64,000 bases of DNA from Chlorobiaceae bacterium (GTDB taxonomy: Bacteria > Bacteroidota > Chlorobiia > Chlorobiales > Chlorobiaceae). Each line of letters begins with the position of its first letter. Position 1 is the stretch's first letter. The stretch covers positions 1-64,000 of the forward strand of contig JAAXWS010000005.1 in NCBI GenBank assembly GCA_013334865.1, in the 5' to 3' direction. The position numbers and the translations under genes are program-made. Under the pieces are notes generated by a model. It was not told where the DNA came from and searched no databases. It worked only from the letters and a program-made list of their open reading frames with translations. Below, piece by piece: positions 52,285-62,848 of this stretch.

Positions 52285-53568
52285 TTAGCCGATCACGTCG
52301 AAGCCGGTGTAGGGGCGGAGCACTTCGGGAACCGTTATCCTGCCGTCGGCGGTCTGGTAGTGCTCCAGGAGGGAGACCATCAGGCGCGATGTGGCAAGCC
52401 CCGAACCGTTCAGGGTGTGCACGAACTCTGGCTTTGATTTGCCGTCGGGCTTGAAGCGGATGTTGGAGCGGCGTGCCTGGTAGTCCTCGAAGTTCGAGAC
52501 GCTCGAGGCTTCGAGGTACCTGTCCTCGGCGGGGGACCACACCTCGATGTCGTAGCACTTGGCCGCGTTGGCGCTGATGTCGCCGCCGCAGAGGGTGATG
52601 ACTCGGTAGGGGATCTTCAGCGCACAGAGGATCGCCTCGGCGTGCGAAAGGATCTGTTCGAGCGCATCGTAGGACTCTTCCGGCCTTGTGAAGCGGACCA
52701 TTTCCACCTTGTTGAACTGGTGCACACGGAGGAAGCCCCTCGTGTCCTTGCCGTAGCTGCCAGCCTCGCGACGGAAACAGGCGGAGTAGGCGACGTAGGC
52801 GATCGGGAGCTTTTCGGCGTCGAGCATCTCTGCCCGGTGCAGGTTGGTCACGGGTACTTCGGCCGTCGGGATGGCGTACAGGCCGTCCTCCGGCATGTGG
52901 TAGACCTGGTCGGCGAACTTCGGCCACTGGCCGGTGCCGCGCAGGGAGTCCTGGTTGACCAGGAAGGGCGGGAAGACCTCAGTGTAGCCGTGGTTCGACG
53001 TATGCGTATCGAGCATGAAATTGATGAGCGCGCGCTCGAGGCGGGCACCCTTGCCGACGTAGACAGGGAAGCCGGCACCGCTGACCTTGGCACCGCGCTC
53101 GAAGTCGAGGATGCCGAGGCTCCTGCCGAGTTCGAGGTGGTTTTTGAGAGTGAAGCCGAGGTCGTGGCTGAATTCGACGGGTCCCTTGTAGAGGACGTTG
53201 TCTTCGGCGGAGCGTCCTTCGGGCACCGATTCGTGCAGCCTGTTCGGCAGGGTGAGCAGCAGCTCCTCCATGCCGGTGTCGAGCACGGCCAGTTCGGCGT
53301 CCAGCACCGAGATCTGGTCGGAGACCGTCTTCATCTGGCTGATCAGCTCTTCGGCCGAGCCCTGCCCGGTGCGCTTGATGTCCGCGATCTCCTTCGATAC
53401 CCTGTTGCGCAGGGCCTTCAGGTCGTCGGTGCGCTGGACCATCTCCTTCCGTGACCGGTCGATGTCGAGCAGTTCATGGACTTTGCCGGCGTCGCCGCCC
53501 ATCTGCCGCTTGTGCAGCATGGCGATCACGTCATCGGGGCTCTGCCGTATGAGGTTGATATCGAGCAT
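52285..53568 (-). CDS. serS: seryl-tRNA synthetase
   Basis: The 427-aa class II synthetase has the N-terminal coiled coil (residues about 30-105), DVIAMLHKR at the start, the TAE loop in [11 protein letters not shown], motif 2 [16 protein letters not shown] and motif 3 [19 protein letters not shown]. The length is normal. It lies 21 bp after the yqeY-like gene on the same strand. Confidence 0.96.
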   Translation of the reverse strand: MLDINLIRQSPDDVIAMLHKRQMGGDAGKVHELLDIDRSRKEMVQRTDDLKALRNRVSKEIADIKRTGQGSAEELISQMKTVSDQISVLDAELAVLDTGMEELLLTLPNRLHESVPEGRSAEDNVLYKGPVEFSHDLGFTLKNHLELGRSLGILDFERGAKVSGAGFPVYVGKGARLERALINFMLDTHTSNHGYTEVFPPFLVNQDSLRGTGQWPKFADQVYHMPEDGLYAIPTAEVPVTNLHRAEMLDAEKLPIAYVAYSACFRREAGSYGKDTRGFLRVHQFNKVEMVRFTRPEESYDALEQILSHAEAILCALKIPYRVITLCGGDISANAAKCYDIEVWSPAEDRYLEASSVSNFEDYQARRSNIRFKPDGKSKPEFVHTLNGSGLATSRLMVSLLEHYQTADGRITVPEVLRPYTGFDVIG

Positions 53569-53589
53569 GGTTCGAGTCTCTTGATAGGG

Positions 53590-54048
53590 TTATGCGGAAA
53601 GCAGGCTCTTGACGATGTTCTGGACCTTGGTGCCGTCGGCCTTGCCTTTCAGCGCCTTCATGGCTTCCCCCATCACCTTGCCCATCTCCTTCATGGAGGT
53701 TGCTCCGGATTTGGCGACGATGTCGCGGATGACGGCTTCGACCTCTTCGTCGGAGACCGGGGCGGGGAGGTACTCCTCGATCACCTTGAGCTCCGAGGCT
53801 TCGGTTTCGGCGAGATCGGGGCGGTTGCCGGCGGTGAACTGCTCGATGGCGTCGCGGCGCTTCTTGGCGATGCTTACGAGCACTTCGAGCTCCTGGTCGG
53901 CATTGAGCACGGCCACACCCCCGACCCTGATCGAGACCTCCTTTTCGAGGAGGGCCGCACGGATGGACCTGATGGCGTTGAGGCGGATCTTGTCGCCGCT
54001 CTTGAGGGATTCCTTGAGTTCCTGGTCGATTCTCTCCTTGAGGCTCAT
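53590..54048 (-). CDS. yqeY: YqeY/GatB-related domain protein
   Basis: The 152-aa product begins MSLKERIDQELKESLKSGDK and contains LIRSIRAALLEKEV-like helices. It ends with the tRNA-binding-like motif ATSMKEMGKVMGEAMKALKG, as in the C-terminal domain of GatB and in YqeY. The precise role is unknown. I chose ATG 54048 because family members start there; the open frame upstream is repeat-derived. Confidence 0.88.
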   Translation of the reverse strand: MSLKERIDQELKESLKSGDKIRLNAIRSIRAALLEKEVSIRVGGVAVLNADQELEVLVSIAKKRRDAIEQFTAGNRPDLAETEASELKVIEEYLPAPVSDEEVEAVIRDIVAKSGATSMKEMGKVMGEAMKALKGKADGTKVQNIVKSLLSA

Positions 54049-54117
54049 GGTTAGTCGTGTGCTGTTTGACGAATTTGTTGTTGAATCACAAGATACGAGA
54101 AAAAAGCGAGAAGTTGT

Positions 54118-54330
54118 CGTGATGCGTAACACGTGACGCATCACGAATAACAATATCGGCCTCGAATAATCAATCGCTATCGGTATCGAAATCGTGATCG
54201 AACCGCATCGAAAGAATCGATTTCGACGGCGATTTTGATTTGGAGGAGGCCATCTTCATCTTGTCACTCATTACTCATAACGTGTCACGTGTCACGTAAC
54301 ACGCGTTACGTCCCATGAGTTACGAATCCT
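54118..54330. repeat. GTCACG-type and ATCGA-type low-complexity repeats
   Basis: GTGATGCGTAACACGTGACG (about 54118-54147) and AACGTGTCACGTGTCACGTA plus neighbours (54259-54330) are permutations of GTCACG. Between them (54168-54245) lies a stretch of ATCG/CGAAATCG permutations. The 3' part runs into the end of the reductase gene. Confidence 0.6.
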
Positions 54331-55054
54331 GCAAATCCCCGCCTGTCGGGCGCAGCACGATCTCCTCGACTGTCGTCCGGCCGGGTTGCAGGTAGGCCTG
54401 CACGATCGGTTCGGCGATCTCTTCGGGCATCATCATGAGGGCCTTGAAATCGTCGTCGACCTCGCCCCACATCGGGGTGCATACCGCACCGGGCATGACG
54501 TCGGTGATCCTGACGTTGCAGGGGCGGGCGTAGAGCCGCATCGTCTCCACGAGCCCCCGCTGGCCGAACTTGGACATGCAGTAGACCGACGAGTGCCTGA
54601 AGGCCTTTTCAGCCGCCACCGAAGTGATGAAGAAGATGTGGCCCGAACGCTTTTTCTCCATGATGGGGAAAAGCGCCTGGGTCAGGAAGAAGGTCCCCTT
54701 GAGGTTGGTCGCCATGGTATAGTCGAAGTCATCCTCGGTCATCTCGCTCAATGGGCCGAAACGCCCGACGCCGGCGTTGTTGACCAGGCAGTCGATGGTT
54801 CCGTGCTTTCCGATGACATATGCTGCGAGTCTCCGTACATCATCGATGTTGCCGAGGTCACAGGCGAAGGTCTCCGTGATGGCCCCTTCGGCCCGGCATT
54901 CGAGGGAAAGCGAGTCGAGGTCCGACTGGTTTCTCGAGCAGAGTACGAGCAGCGGATCGAAGTCAGGGTTGTTCCTTCCCGCTCGTGCGAAGGCGATGGC
55001 GATGGCCCTTCCGATACCCTTGCCGGCTCCGGTAATGAGGATTATATGCGTCAT
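54320..55054 (-). CDS. sepiapterin reductase
   Basis: The 244-aa short-chain dehydrogenase has the NADP motif ITGAGKGIGRAIAIAFARAG, NNAGVGRFGPLSEMTEDDFD, catalytic Ser in ITSVAAEKAFRHSS and YCMSKFGQRGLVETM. From memory these segments match the structurally studied Chlorobium tepidum sepiapterin reductase very closely. That enzyme reduces 6-pyruvoyltetrahydropterin or sepiapterin to L-threo-tetrahydrobiopterin, the pterin glycosylated in green sulfur bacteria. Confidence 0.9.
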   Translation of the reverse strand: MTHIILITGAGKGIGRAIAIAFARAGRNNPDFDPLLVLCSRNQSDLDSLSLECRAEGAITETFACDLGNIDDVRRLAAYVIGKHGTIDCLVNNAGVGRFGPLSEMTEDDFDYTMATNLKGTFFLTQALFPIMEKKRSGHIFFITSVAAEKAFRHSSVYCMSKFGQRGLVETMRLYARPCNVRITDVMPGAVCTPMWGEVDDDFKALMMMPEEIAEPIVQAYLQPGRTTVEEIVLRPTGGDLQDS

Positions 55055-55208
55055 GACTGCTGTTTGGGAAAATTGGTCGAGATCGAGTGTAGTTGCTGCG
55101 AATTAAGCCGGTGCTATTGCTCGGACATGTGAAAAGATATATATTATTCCTGTAGTGCCGGTTGTTATGAATTGAATTTTATTAACCAATCAAGCAGTGG
55201 ATGTCACC

Positions 55209-55469
55209 ATGCCTAAAAGTAAAGTAAAGTGGTTCGATGGCAAAAAAGGATACGGTTTCATCCTGAACCCGGAAGGGGGAGAGGATATCTTTGTCCATTT
55301 TTCCGCTATCGTTTCGGAGCAGACCTTCAAGGTGCTGAACCAGGATGCAGAAGTCGAATATGATCTTGACAAGACCCAGAAAGGGTTGCAGGCCAAGAAC
55401 GTTCGAGAGTTTGCCGTTGCCGTCGAGGCCGTACCGGCAGTTCCTGCTGAATCCGATTACCGTGCCTGA
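55209..55469 (+). CDS. cspA: cold-shock domain protein
   Basis: The 86-aa product has the cold-shock fold with RNP1 KKGYGFILN and RNP2 DIFVHFSAI, starting KSKVKWFDGKKGYG. A short Ala/Pro-rich tail (VEAVPAVPAESDYRA) follows the ~67-residue domain. It binds single-stranded nucleic acid and acts as an RNA chaperone. I chose ATG 55209; a GTG at 55197 would add four residues. Confidence 0.92.
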   Translation: MPKSKVKWFDGKKGYGFILNPEGGEDIFVHFSAIVSEQTFKVLNQDAEVEYDLDKTQKGLQAKNVREFAVAVEAVPAVPAESDYRA

Positions 55470-55616
55470 GTTCACTTCGGACTCTATTTCACGCAGCTAA
55501 TCGTATTCCGGCAGCCCCCTACTGCCTTTTCATCAAGAAAATCGTTTTTCAGTCCGGTGCACGTCCGGATCCCGCCAAGCGCGATAGATTAACACGGAAT
55601 GAGCTGATGTACGGTA

Positions 55617-56288
55617 TCAAGAGAGCATCGAGTGGTCTCGGAAGCTGAACCAGTCGTCGGTACCCAAGATCACATGGTCCAGAAGCTCTATCTGCAGCAG
55701 GTTTCCTGCCTGCCTGAGGATTGACGTGACCTGTTTGTCGGCGTTGCTCGGCTGCACGTCCCCGGAAGGGTGGTTGTGCACCAGGATGACGGCGTTCGCG
55801 CTTTCCCGGATCGCAGCCTTGAAGATCTCCCTCGGATGGATGAGGGAGGCCGTCAGGGTGCCGATCGAGACGATCTCGTGCCGGATGATCCTGTTTTTTG
55901 CATCCAGGAAAAGGATGCACAGGTGTTCCTTTGTCCCATCCGGGATCCTTCCCTTCATGTACTCGAACACATCCCGTGCCGACTGGACCTTCAGGTTGGC
56001 GTTCCGGCTGTAGTGCAGCCGCTTGTGGAGTTCGAAGATGGCGATGATCTGCATGGCCTTGGCTTCGCCTATGCCGGGGATTTTCTGCAGCTCTTTCAGC
56101 GACAGCCCCCCAAGGCGCTCGAGCGTGTGCCCGGCAAGGATCTGGTTGCAGGTGTCGACGATGTTGTGGCCGGGGGTGCCGGACCTCAGGATGATCGCCA
56201 GAAGTTCAGCCGGGCTGAGGGCGGCCGGGCCGGAGTGCAGGAATCGCTCCCGCGGCCTGTTTTCGGGGTCGATGTCGTGTATGCGCAT
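55617..56288 (-). CDS. radC: RadC/JAB-domain DNA repair-like protein
   Basis: The 223-aa protein has a helix-hairpin-helix segment ([20 protein letters not shown]) and the JAMM metal motif [14 protein letters not shown] with upstream Glu in [10 protein letters not shown]. Despite the name, its biochemical role is uncertain. ATG 56288 begins the family start [16 protein letters not shown]; the open frame upstream is GTCACG repeat. Confidence 0.92.
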   Translation of the reverse strand: MRIHDIDPENRPRERFLHSGPAALSPAELLAIILRSGTPGHNIVDTCNQILAGHTLERLGGLSLKELQKIPGIGEAKAMQIIAIFELHKRLHYSRNANLKVQSARDVFEYMKGRIPDGTKEHLCILFLDAKNRIIRHEIVSIGTLTASLIHPREIFKAAIRESANAVILVHNHPSGDVQPSNADKQVTSILRQAGNLLQIELLDHVILGTDDWFSFRDHSMLS

Positions 56289-56317
56289 GGTCCTGTGGGG
56301 GGCAGGGTTGCGGGGAA

Positions 56318-56515
56318 GCCGTGACGCGTGACACGTGGCTCGTGACACGAAACGCGTGACGGGAGACAAAAAGCAAGTTAACACTTCCTGTCAATTATCA
56401 AGCGGCGGGTAGATATGGCTGGTGCAGGAAGATGCAGCATCGTGCCGACCCGTATCGGGCACGGCACGCCGTGCCCCTGCGGATTGACCGCGAGCTGTTC
56501 GTCTCGTGTCACGAG

Positions 56516-56530
<15 letters not shown>
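56318..56530. repeat. GTCACG-type repeats flanking the cimA end
   Basis: GTGACGCGTGACACGTGGCT... (56318-56362) and CTCGTGTCACGAGTTACGCG (about 56501-56530) lie in the gap between radC and cimA. The second block overlaps the last codons of cimA, so the repeat also forms its 3' end. Confidence 0.6.
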
Positions 56531-58093
<1,563 letters not shown>

Positions 58094-58107
58094 GTCTTGT
58101 TACTTCG

Positions 58108-58680
58108 TTATGCCTGGCTTTTGGCCATAAGATCGTTCTTCCTCGCGTACTCGAAGATGCCGCCAGCCTGCACGATGTCCACGACGCTGCCCAGGGGCCT
58201 GAGCTGGTAGGTGACGTTCTGCGTCAGGTTGGTGATGGTGTTGTTCTTCATGTCGATCGACAGTTCGTCCCCGGTGAGGATCAGCTTGTTGAGCTGCTGC
58301 GACGTTTCGTAAGGAATGACAAAGCCGCCGTCCACACAGTTGCGGTAGAAGATCCTCGCGTACGATTCGGCGATGATCGCCCTTGCGCCGGCGACCTTCA
58401 GCGAGAAGGGGGCGTGCTCCCTCGATGATCCGCAGCCGAAGTTCGGGCCTGCGATGATGATCGAGTAGGGGGAGGTGTGGGCGCCTTCGGAAACGAAGGG
58501 GATTCCGCCTTCGGGAAGTCCGCCCTGCTCGAGCGGCACGCCGGAGAGTGCGTACTTGCCGTACATCTTCACCTCTTCCGGGTTGGAGAGGCTGTAGACC
58601 AGGTGCTCGGCGGGGATGATCTGGTCGGTATCGATATTCTTGCCCAGCACGTAGGCTTTACCCTGAATGATGCTTTCCAT
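58108..58680 (-). CDS. leuD: 3-isopropylmalate/citramalate isomerase small subunit
   Basis: The 190-aa swivel-domain subunit has the motifs GKNIDTDQIIPAEHL and GPNFGCGSSREHAPFSL. It acts with LeuC to isomerise isopropylmalate, and citramalate in this operon. I chose ATG 58680; ATG 58707 is possible. Neither has a clear Shine-Dalgarno. Confidence 0.93.
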   Translation of the reverse strand: MESIIQGKAYVLGKNIDTDQIIPAEHLVYSLSNPEEVKMYGKYALSGVPLEQGGLPEGGIPFVSEGAHTSPYSIIIAGPNFGCGSSREHAPFSLKVAGARAIIAESYARIFYRNCVDGGFVIPYETSQQLNKLILTGDELSIDMKNNTITNLTQNVTYQLRPLGSVVDIVQAGGIFEYARKNDLMAKSQA

Positions 58681-58764
58681 GTGTGTCAGTTTTATAAACA
58701 ATTTCATGTTAGGAGCGCCGGCCGGTGATTGGTGCCGGCCGGCGCATCCCTTCAGGTCATGCGA

Positions 58765-60060
58765 TCAGAGGAAATCCCTCGGATCGGTGAGCTTGCCCGT
58801 CACTGCAGATGCCGCGGCGGTCAGCGGAGAGGCCAGGTAGACTCCGGCGAACTTGCTGCCCATGCGGCCGGGGAAGTTCCTGTTGGTCGTCGACACGACG
58901 ACGTCGTTGTCCACCGAGCGGCCGACCGTGTCCGCCGGGCCGCCGAGGCAGGCCGCGCAGGAGGGCAGCGCGATGCTGCAGCCGGCCTCCTCGAAGATCG
59001 AGCGCAGGGTCTGGCCCTCGTAGGTCTCCGTGGAGAGCTGCGAAGCCACCAGGACCGTCGCCGGAACGATGTTGGTCGTCACCGCCACCTTCCTGCCTTT
59101 CAGGATCTTTGCCGCAAGCATGAAGTCGGTCAGCTTGCCGCCGGTGCAGGAGCCGATGTAGGACTTGGTGATCGGCGTGCCGGCAACGCTGCGCACGGTC
59201 GCGCGGTTGTCGGGGCTGTGGGGCTGGGCGACGACCGGTTCGAGCTTCTCGACGTTGTAGCGGTACATGCTGTGGTAGCTGGCGTCGGGATCGCTGTGGA
59301 AGACCTCGAACGGCTTCGTGGTGCGCGCCTTGACGAAGGCCTCGGTCACGGCGTCGACGGCGATGATGCCGTTCATGCCGCCGGCCTCGATGGCCATGTT
59401 GCAGAGCGTCATGCGCTCGTCCATCGACAGGCTGTAGACCGCCTCGCCGTCGAACTCCATAGCGCGGTAGGTCGCGCCGTCAGTGCCGATGTCGCCGAGG
59501 ATCTGCAGGATCAGGTCCTTGGCTGTCAGGTATTCGGGCATCCTGCCCTCGAAGGTGAATTTCATGGACTCGGGTACCTTCTCCCAGAGCTTGCCGGTGC
59601 CGAGGATGAATGCCGCGTCGGTGTTGCCGATGCCGGAGCCGAACATGCCGAACGCACCGGAAGTGCAGGTGTGCGAGTCGGTGCCGAACAGCACGGTGCC
59701 AGGGATGTTGAAGCCCTCTTCGGCCAGCGCTACGTGGCAGACGCCACGGTAGCGGTCGGTGCCCACGTCGTAGTAGTTGGGCAGGGACTGCTCGTCGGCG
59801 AACTGGCGCAGCAGGTCGATGTTGCGGTGCGCGTGCTCGTTTGCCGTGAAGATGTAGTGGTCGGGAAGCACCACCACCTTCTCGGGGTTCCAGACCTTCG
59901 CGTCGGGTCCGAACTCCTGCTTGAAGATGTCGAAGGTCGGCGGCCCGCAGACGTCGTGCGTCAGGAGGACATCGACATTCAGCCAGACGCTCTCACCAAC
60001 ATCGACGAACTTGCGGTTGGCGGCCCTGGCGAAAATTTTCTGGGTGATCGTTTGTGCCAT
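58765..60060 (-). CDS. leuC: 3-isopropylmalate/citramalate isomerase large subunit
   Basis: This 431-aa aconitase-family subunit starts MAQTITQKIFARAANRK. It has the 4Fe-4S cysteines in SYIGSCTGGKL and SIALPSCAACLGG, and GTDSHTCTSGAFGMFGSGIG. It works with LeuD, 84 bp downstream. A 200-bp gap with a hairpin separates it from leuB. Confidence 0.94.
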   Translation of the reverse strand: MAQTITQKIFARAANRKFVDVGESVWLNVDVLLTHDVCGPPTFDIFKQEFGPDAKVWNPEKVVVLPDHYIFTANEHAHRNIDLLRQFADEQSLPNYYDVGTDRYRGVCHVALAEEGFNIPGTVLFGTDSHTCTSGAFGMFGSGIGNTDAAFILGTGKLWEKVPESMKFTFEGRMPEYLTAKDLILQILGDIGTDGATYRAMEFDGEAVYSLSMDERMTLCNMAIEAGGMNGIIAVDAVTEAFVKARTTKPFEVFHSDPDASYHSMYRYNVEKLEPVVAQPHSPDNRATVRSVAGTPITKSYIGSCTGGKLTDFMLAAKILKGRKVAVTTNIVPATVLVASQLSTETYEGQTLRSIFEEAGCSIALPSCAACLGGPADTVGRSVDNDVVVSTTNRNFPGRMGSKFAGVYLASPLTAAASAVTGKLTDPRDFL

Positions 60061-60145
60061 GGTTGATCGTATTCCGTTATCGGTACTGTTCTGAAATTGC
60101 TCTTCCCGGCTGCGGCAGACGGAGCTGTACGCATGCCCTTGAAAT

Positions 60146-60203
60146 CGAAAAGCCGGTGACTGACAGGGCCCCGGCTTTTTCGTGCGGCGGTTTTTTGCCG
60201 CGG
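60146..60203. other. hairpins in the leuB-leuC gap
   Basis: AAAAGCCGG...CCGGCTTTTT (about 60148-60180) is a strong stem with an A/T-rich border on both sides. GCGGCGGTTTTTTGCCGC follows at about 60184-60200. In the transcription direction (minus) this could be a terminator, attenuator or processing site that sets leuC-leuD-cimA apart from the upstream genes. Confidence 0.45.
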
Positions 60204-60260
60204 TTGCTCTGTCAAGTGGCCTGCCGTCCATATCGGGGGCAGGCGTCGCCGCCGGGATGT

Positions 60261-61316
60261 TTAGATGCAGGCGACGATGGCCGCGGTCATCTCGGTCGTC
60301 GAGATGCTCTTTTCGCCCGGCCTCGAGATGTCCGCCGTGCGGACGCCGGTCGCCAGCGCACGCTCGATGGCGTCGTAGATCTCGCCGGCGACGTCCGGCC
60401 TGCCGAAACTGTTCTCGAACATCATGGCCACCGATGCGATGGTCGCGATCGGGTTGGCCTTGTTCTGGCCCGCTATGTCGGGCGCGCTGCCGTGGATGGG
60501 CTCATAGAGCGCGTGCTTCGATCCGATGCTGGCCGACGGGAGCATGCCGAGGCTGCCGGTGATCATGCCCGAGATGTCGCTCAGGATGTCGCCGAACAGG
60601 TTGCTGGTCACGATCACGTCGAACTGCTTGGGATTGCGCACGATCTGCATGGCCGCGTTGTCGACGTACATGTCGGCAAGCTCGATCTCCGGGAAATCCT
60701 TGTGGACCTCGTGCACGATGTTGCGCCAGAACTGCGAGACCTCGAGCACGTTTGCCTTGTCGATCGAGGTGACCTTCACGTTGCCGCGCTTCCTGGCCGC
60801 TTCGAACGCAAGGCGGGCGATGCGCTCGACCTCGTAACGCTCGTAGACCATGGTGTTCCAGCCGCGGTTTTCGTCGTAGCCTCTCGGCTGTCCGAAGTAG
60901 ATGCCGCCGGTCAGCTCCCTGAACACCATGAAATCGGTGCCCTGCACCACTTCCGGCTTCAGGGTCGATGCGTCGAGCAGGGCGTCGTAGACCTTGGCGG
61001 GGCGGAGGTTGGCGAACAGGCCGAGCTCCCTGCGGATCTTCAGCAGGGCAGCCTCGGGCTTTTCCGCGTGCGGCAGGTTCTCCCATTTCGGGCCGCCGAC
61101 CGCGCCGAGCAGCACGGCGTCGCAGTTCCTGCAGGCCTCGAGGGTCTCGTCGGTCAGCATGGTGCCGTGAAGTTCGTAGGAGGCTCCGCCGAACGGATGC
61201 TCCTCGACCGTGAATTCGATGCCGTGCTTTCTGGCGACGGCGTCCAGGACGTCGAGGGCACCTGCCACCACTTCGGGGCCGATGCCGTCACCCGGGATTG
61301 AGACGATCTTGTACAT
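60261..61316 (-). CDS. leuB: 3-isopropylmalate/3-methylmalate dehydrogenase
   Basis: This 351-aa decarboxylating dehydrogenase has YKIVSIPGDGIGPEVV, the substrate arginines in ALLKIRRELGLFANLRP, FRELTGGIYFG, SNLFGDILSDISGM and EPIHGSAPDIAGQNKANP. It makes 2-oxoisocaproate from isopropylmalate, and 2-oxobutyrate from methylmalate in the citramalate route. It starts 11 bp after ilvC. Confidence 0.95.
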   Translation of the reverse strand: MYKIVSIPGDGIGPEVVAGALDVLDAVARKHGIEFTVEEHPFGGASYELHGTMLTDETLEACRNCDAVLLGAVGGPKWENLPHAEKPEAALLKIRRELGLFANLRPAKVYDALLDASTLKPEVVQGTDFMVFRELTGGIYFGQPRGYDENRGWNTMVYERYEVERIARLAFEAARKRGNVKVTSIDKANVLEVSQFWRNIVHEVHKDFPEIELADMYVDNAAMQIVRNPKQFDVIVTSNLFGDILSDISGMITGSLGMLPSASIGSKHALYEPIHGSAPDIAGQNKANPIATIASVAMMFENSFGRPDVAGEIYDAIERALATGVRTADISRPGEKSISTTEMTAAIVACI

Positions 61317-61327
61317 GGCTCTCCGGA

Positions 61328-62320
61328 TTACTTCTTCTTGAGCCAGCTCATCATCTCGCGAAGCTTCGCGCCGACCTTCTCGATCGGGTGATTGCCGTTG
61401 CTCTCGCGCAGGCTGTTCAGGGACTTGTAGCCACCGTTGCACTCGTCCATGAACTCCCTGGCGAATCGGCCGTCCTGGACCTCTTCGAGGATCTTCTTCA
61501 TCTCGGCCTTCACGGCGGAGGTGATGAGGCGCGGGCCGCGGGTCATGCCGCCGTACTCGGCGGTGTCACTGACCGAGTAGTTCATGCGGGACAGGCCGCC
61601 TTCATAGTAGAGGTCCACGATGAGCTTCAGCTCGTGCATGCACTCGAAGTAGGCGAGTTCCGGCGGATAACCGGCTTCGGTCAGGGTCTCGAAGCCGCAC
61701 TTGATCAGCTCGGCCGAACCGCCGCACAGCACGGCCTGTTCGCCGAAAAGGTCGGTCTCGGTCTCGTCCTTGAAGTTGGTCTCGATGACGCCGGCCTTGG
61801 TGCCGCCAATGCCCTTGGCCCAGGCGAGGGCGATCTTCTTGGCATCGCCGGTGGCGTCCTGGTGCACCGCGATGAGGCACGGCACGCCGTTGCCTTCGGT
61901 GTAGGTCCTGCGGACCAGGTGGCCGGGGCTCTTCGGGGCGATCATGATGACGTTCACGTCGGCCGAAGGGACGATCTGCTTGTAGTGGATGTTGAAGCCG
62001 TGGCCGAAAGCGAGCGTGGCGCCCGGTTTCAGGTTCGGCAGGATCTCGTTCTCATAAACGCTCTTCTGGGTCTGGTCCGGCAGGAGCACCATGACGATAT
62101 CGGCCCATTTGACCGCATCAGCGACGGTTTCGACCCTGAGGCCGGCCTGGCGCGCCTTGGCGCATGAGGAGCTGTCGGTGCGGAGGCCGACGCAGACGTT
62201 CAGGCCGCTGTCTTTCAGGTTCAGCGAGTGGGCATGGCCCTGGCTGCCGTAGCCGAGGACGGCGATATTCTTGTTCTGCAATACCGCGAGGTCGGCATCC
62301 TGCTCGTAGTAGACGTTCAT
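61328..62320 (-). CDS. ilvC: ketol-acid reductoisomerase
   Basis: The 330-aa class I enzyme has the NADPH motif [42 protein letters not shown], the metal-binding LFGEQ/E...E set, and [10 protein letters not shown]. It converts acetolactate or acetohydroxybutyrate to dihydroxy acids in valine and isoleucine synthesis. ATG 62320 gives the family start [11 protein letters not shown] 62326 would add two residues. Confidence 0.95.
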   Translation of the reverse strand: MNVYYEQDADLAVLQNKNIAVLGYGSQGHAHSLNLKDSGLNVCVGLRTDSSSCAKARQAGLRVETVADAVKWADIVMVLLPDQTQKSVYENEILPNLKPGATLAFGHGFNIHYKQIVPSADVNVIMIAPKSPGHLVRRTYTEGNGVPCLIAVHQDATGDAKKIALAWAKGIGGTKAGVIETNFKDETETDLFGEQAVLCGGSAELIKCGFETLTEAGYPPELAYFECMHELKLIVDLYYEGGLSRMNYSVSDTAEYGGMTRGPRLITSAVKAEMKKILEEVQDGRFAREFMDECNGGYKSLNSLRESNGNHPIEKVGAKLREMMSWLKKK

Positions 62321-62360
62321 TGACATATCTGTTGACTTTTTTACGTACGAAAAATAAAAA

Positions 62361-62840
62361 TCAGCTATCGCCGCGGTGGATGGCAACCGCGCCGGACCGG
62401 GCGAGTTCCCGGATCCCGAAAGGCCTGAACATGTCGATGGCCGTGTTGATCTTGTCCGGTGAACCGATGACCTCAATAGTAATGGATTTTTGCTTGATAT
62501 CCACGACTTTTCCCTTAAAAACGTTGCTCAGCTCGAAAATCTCGTGCTGCGTGGATTTCGAGAGTTTGAGGCTCATCAGGAGCAGTTCGCGCTCGACGTG
62601 CGGCTGGTGGGTGAGGTCGGTCACCTTGATGGTGTCGACCAGCCGGTTGAGCTGCTTGAGCACCTGGCTGATGATCCTGTCCTCGCCCCGGGTGACGATG
62701 GTCATGCGGGAGACTTCAGGGTCTTCCGTCTCGCCGATGGAGATGCTCTCGAGGTTGAAGCCGCGCGCGCTGAACATCGCGGCGACCCGGTTCAGGGTGC
62801 CGAACTTGTTTTCGACCAGTACAGAGATAAGGTGTTTCAT
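62361..62840 (-). CDS. ilvN: acetolactate synthase small (regulatory) subunit
   Basis: The 159-aa ACT-domain regulator begins [20 protein letters not shown] and has [20 protein letters not shown]. It ends with a second domain ([20 protein letters not shown]). It binds valine and confers feedback control on IlvB. It starts 8 bp after the ilvB stop. Confidence 0.95.
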   Translation of the reverse strand: MKHLISVLVENKFGTLNRVAAMFSARGFNLESISIGETEDPEVSRMTIVTRGEDRIISQVLKQLNRLVDTIKVTDLTHQPHVERELLLMSLKLSKSTQHEIFELSNVFKGKVVDIKQKSITIEVIGSPDKINTAIDMFRPFGIRELARSGAVAIHRGDS

Positions 62841-62848
62841 AGTATCGG

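Noticed and set aside
54168-54245. ATCGA-rich stretch as a structured RNA
   Set aside because: It is low-complexity permutation of ATCG/CGAAATCG without a conserved fold that I could name.
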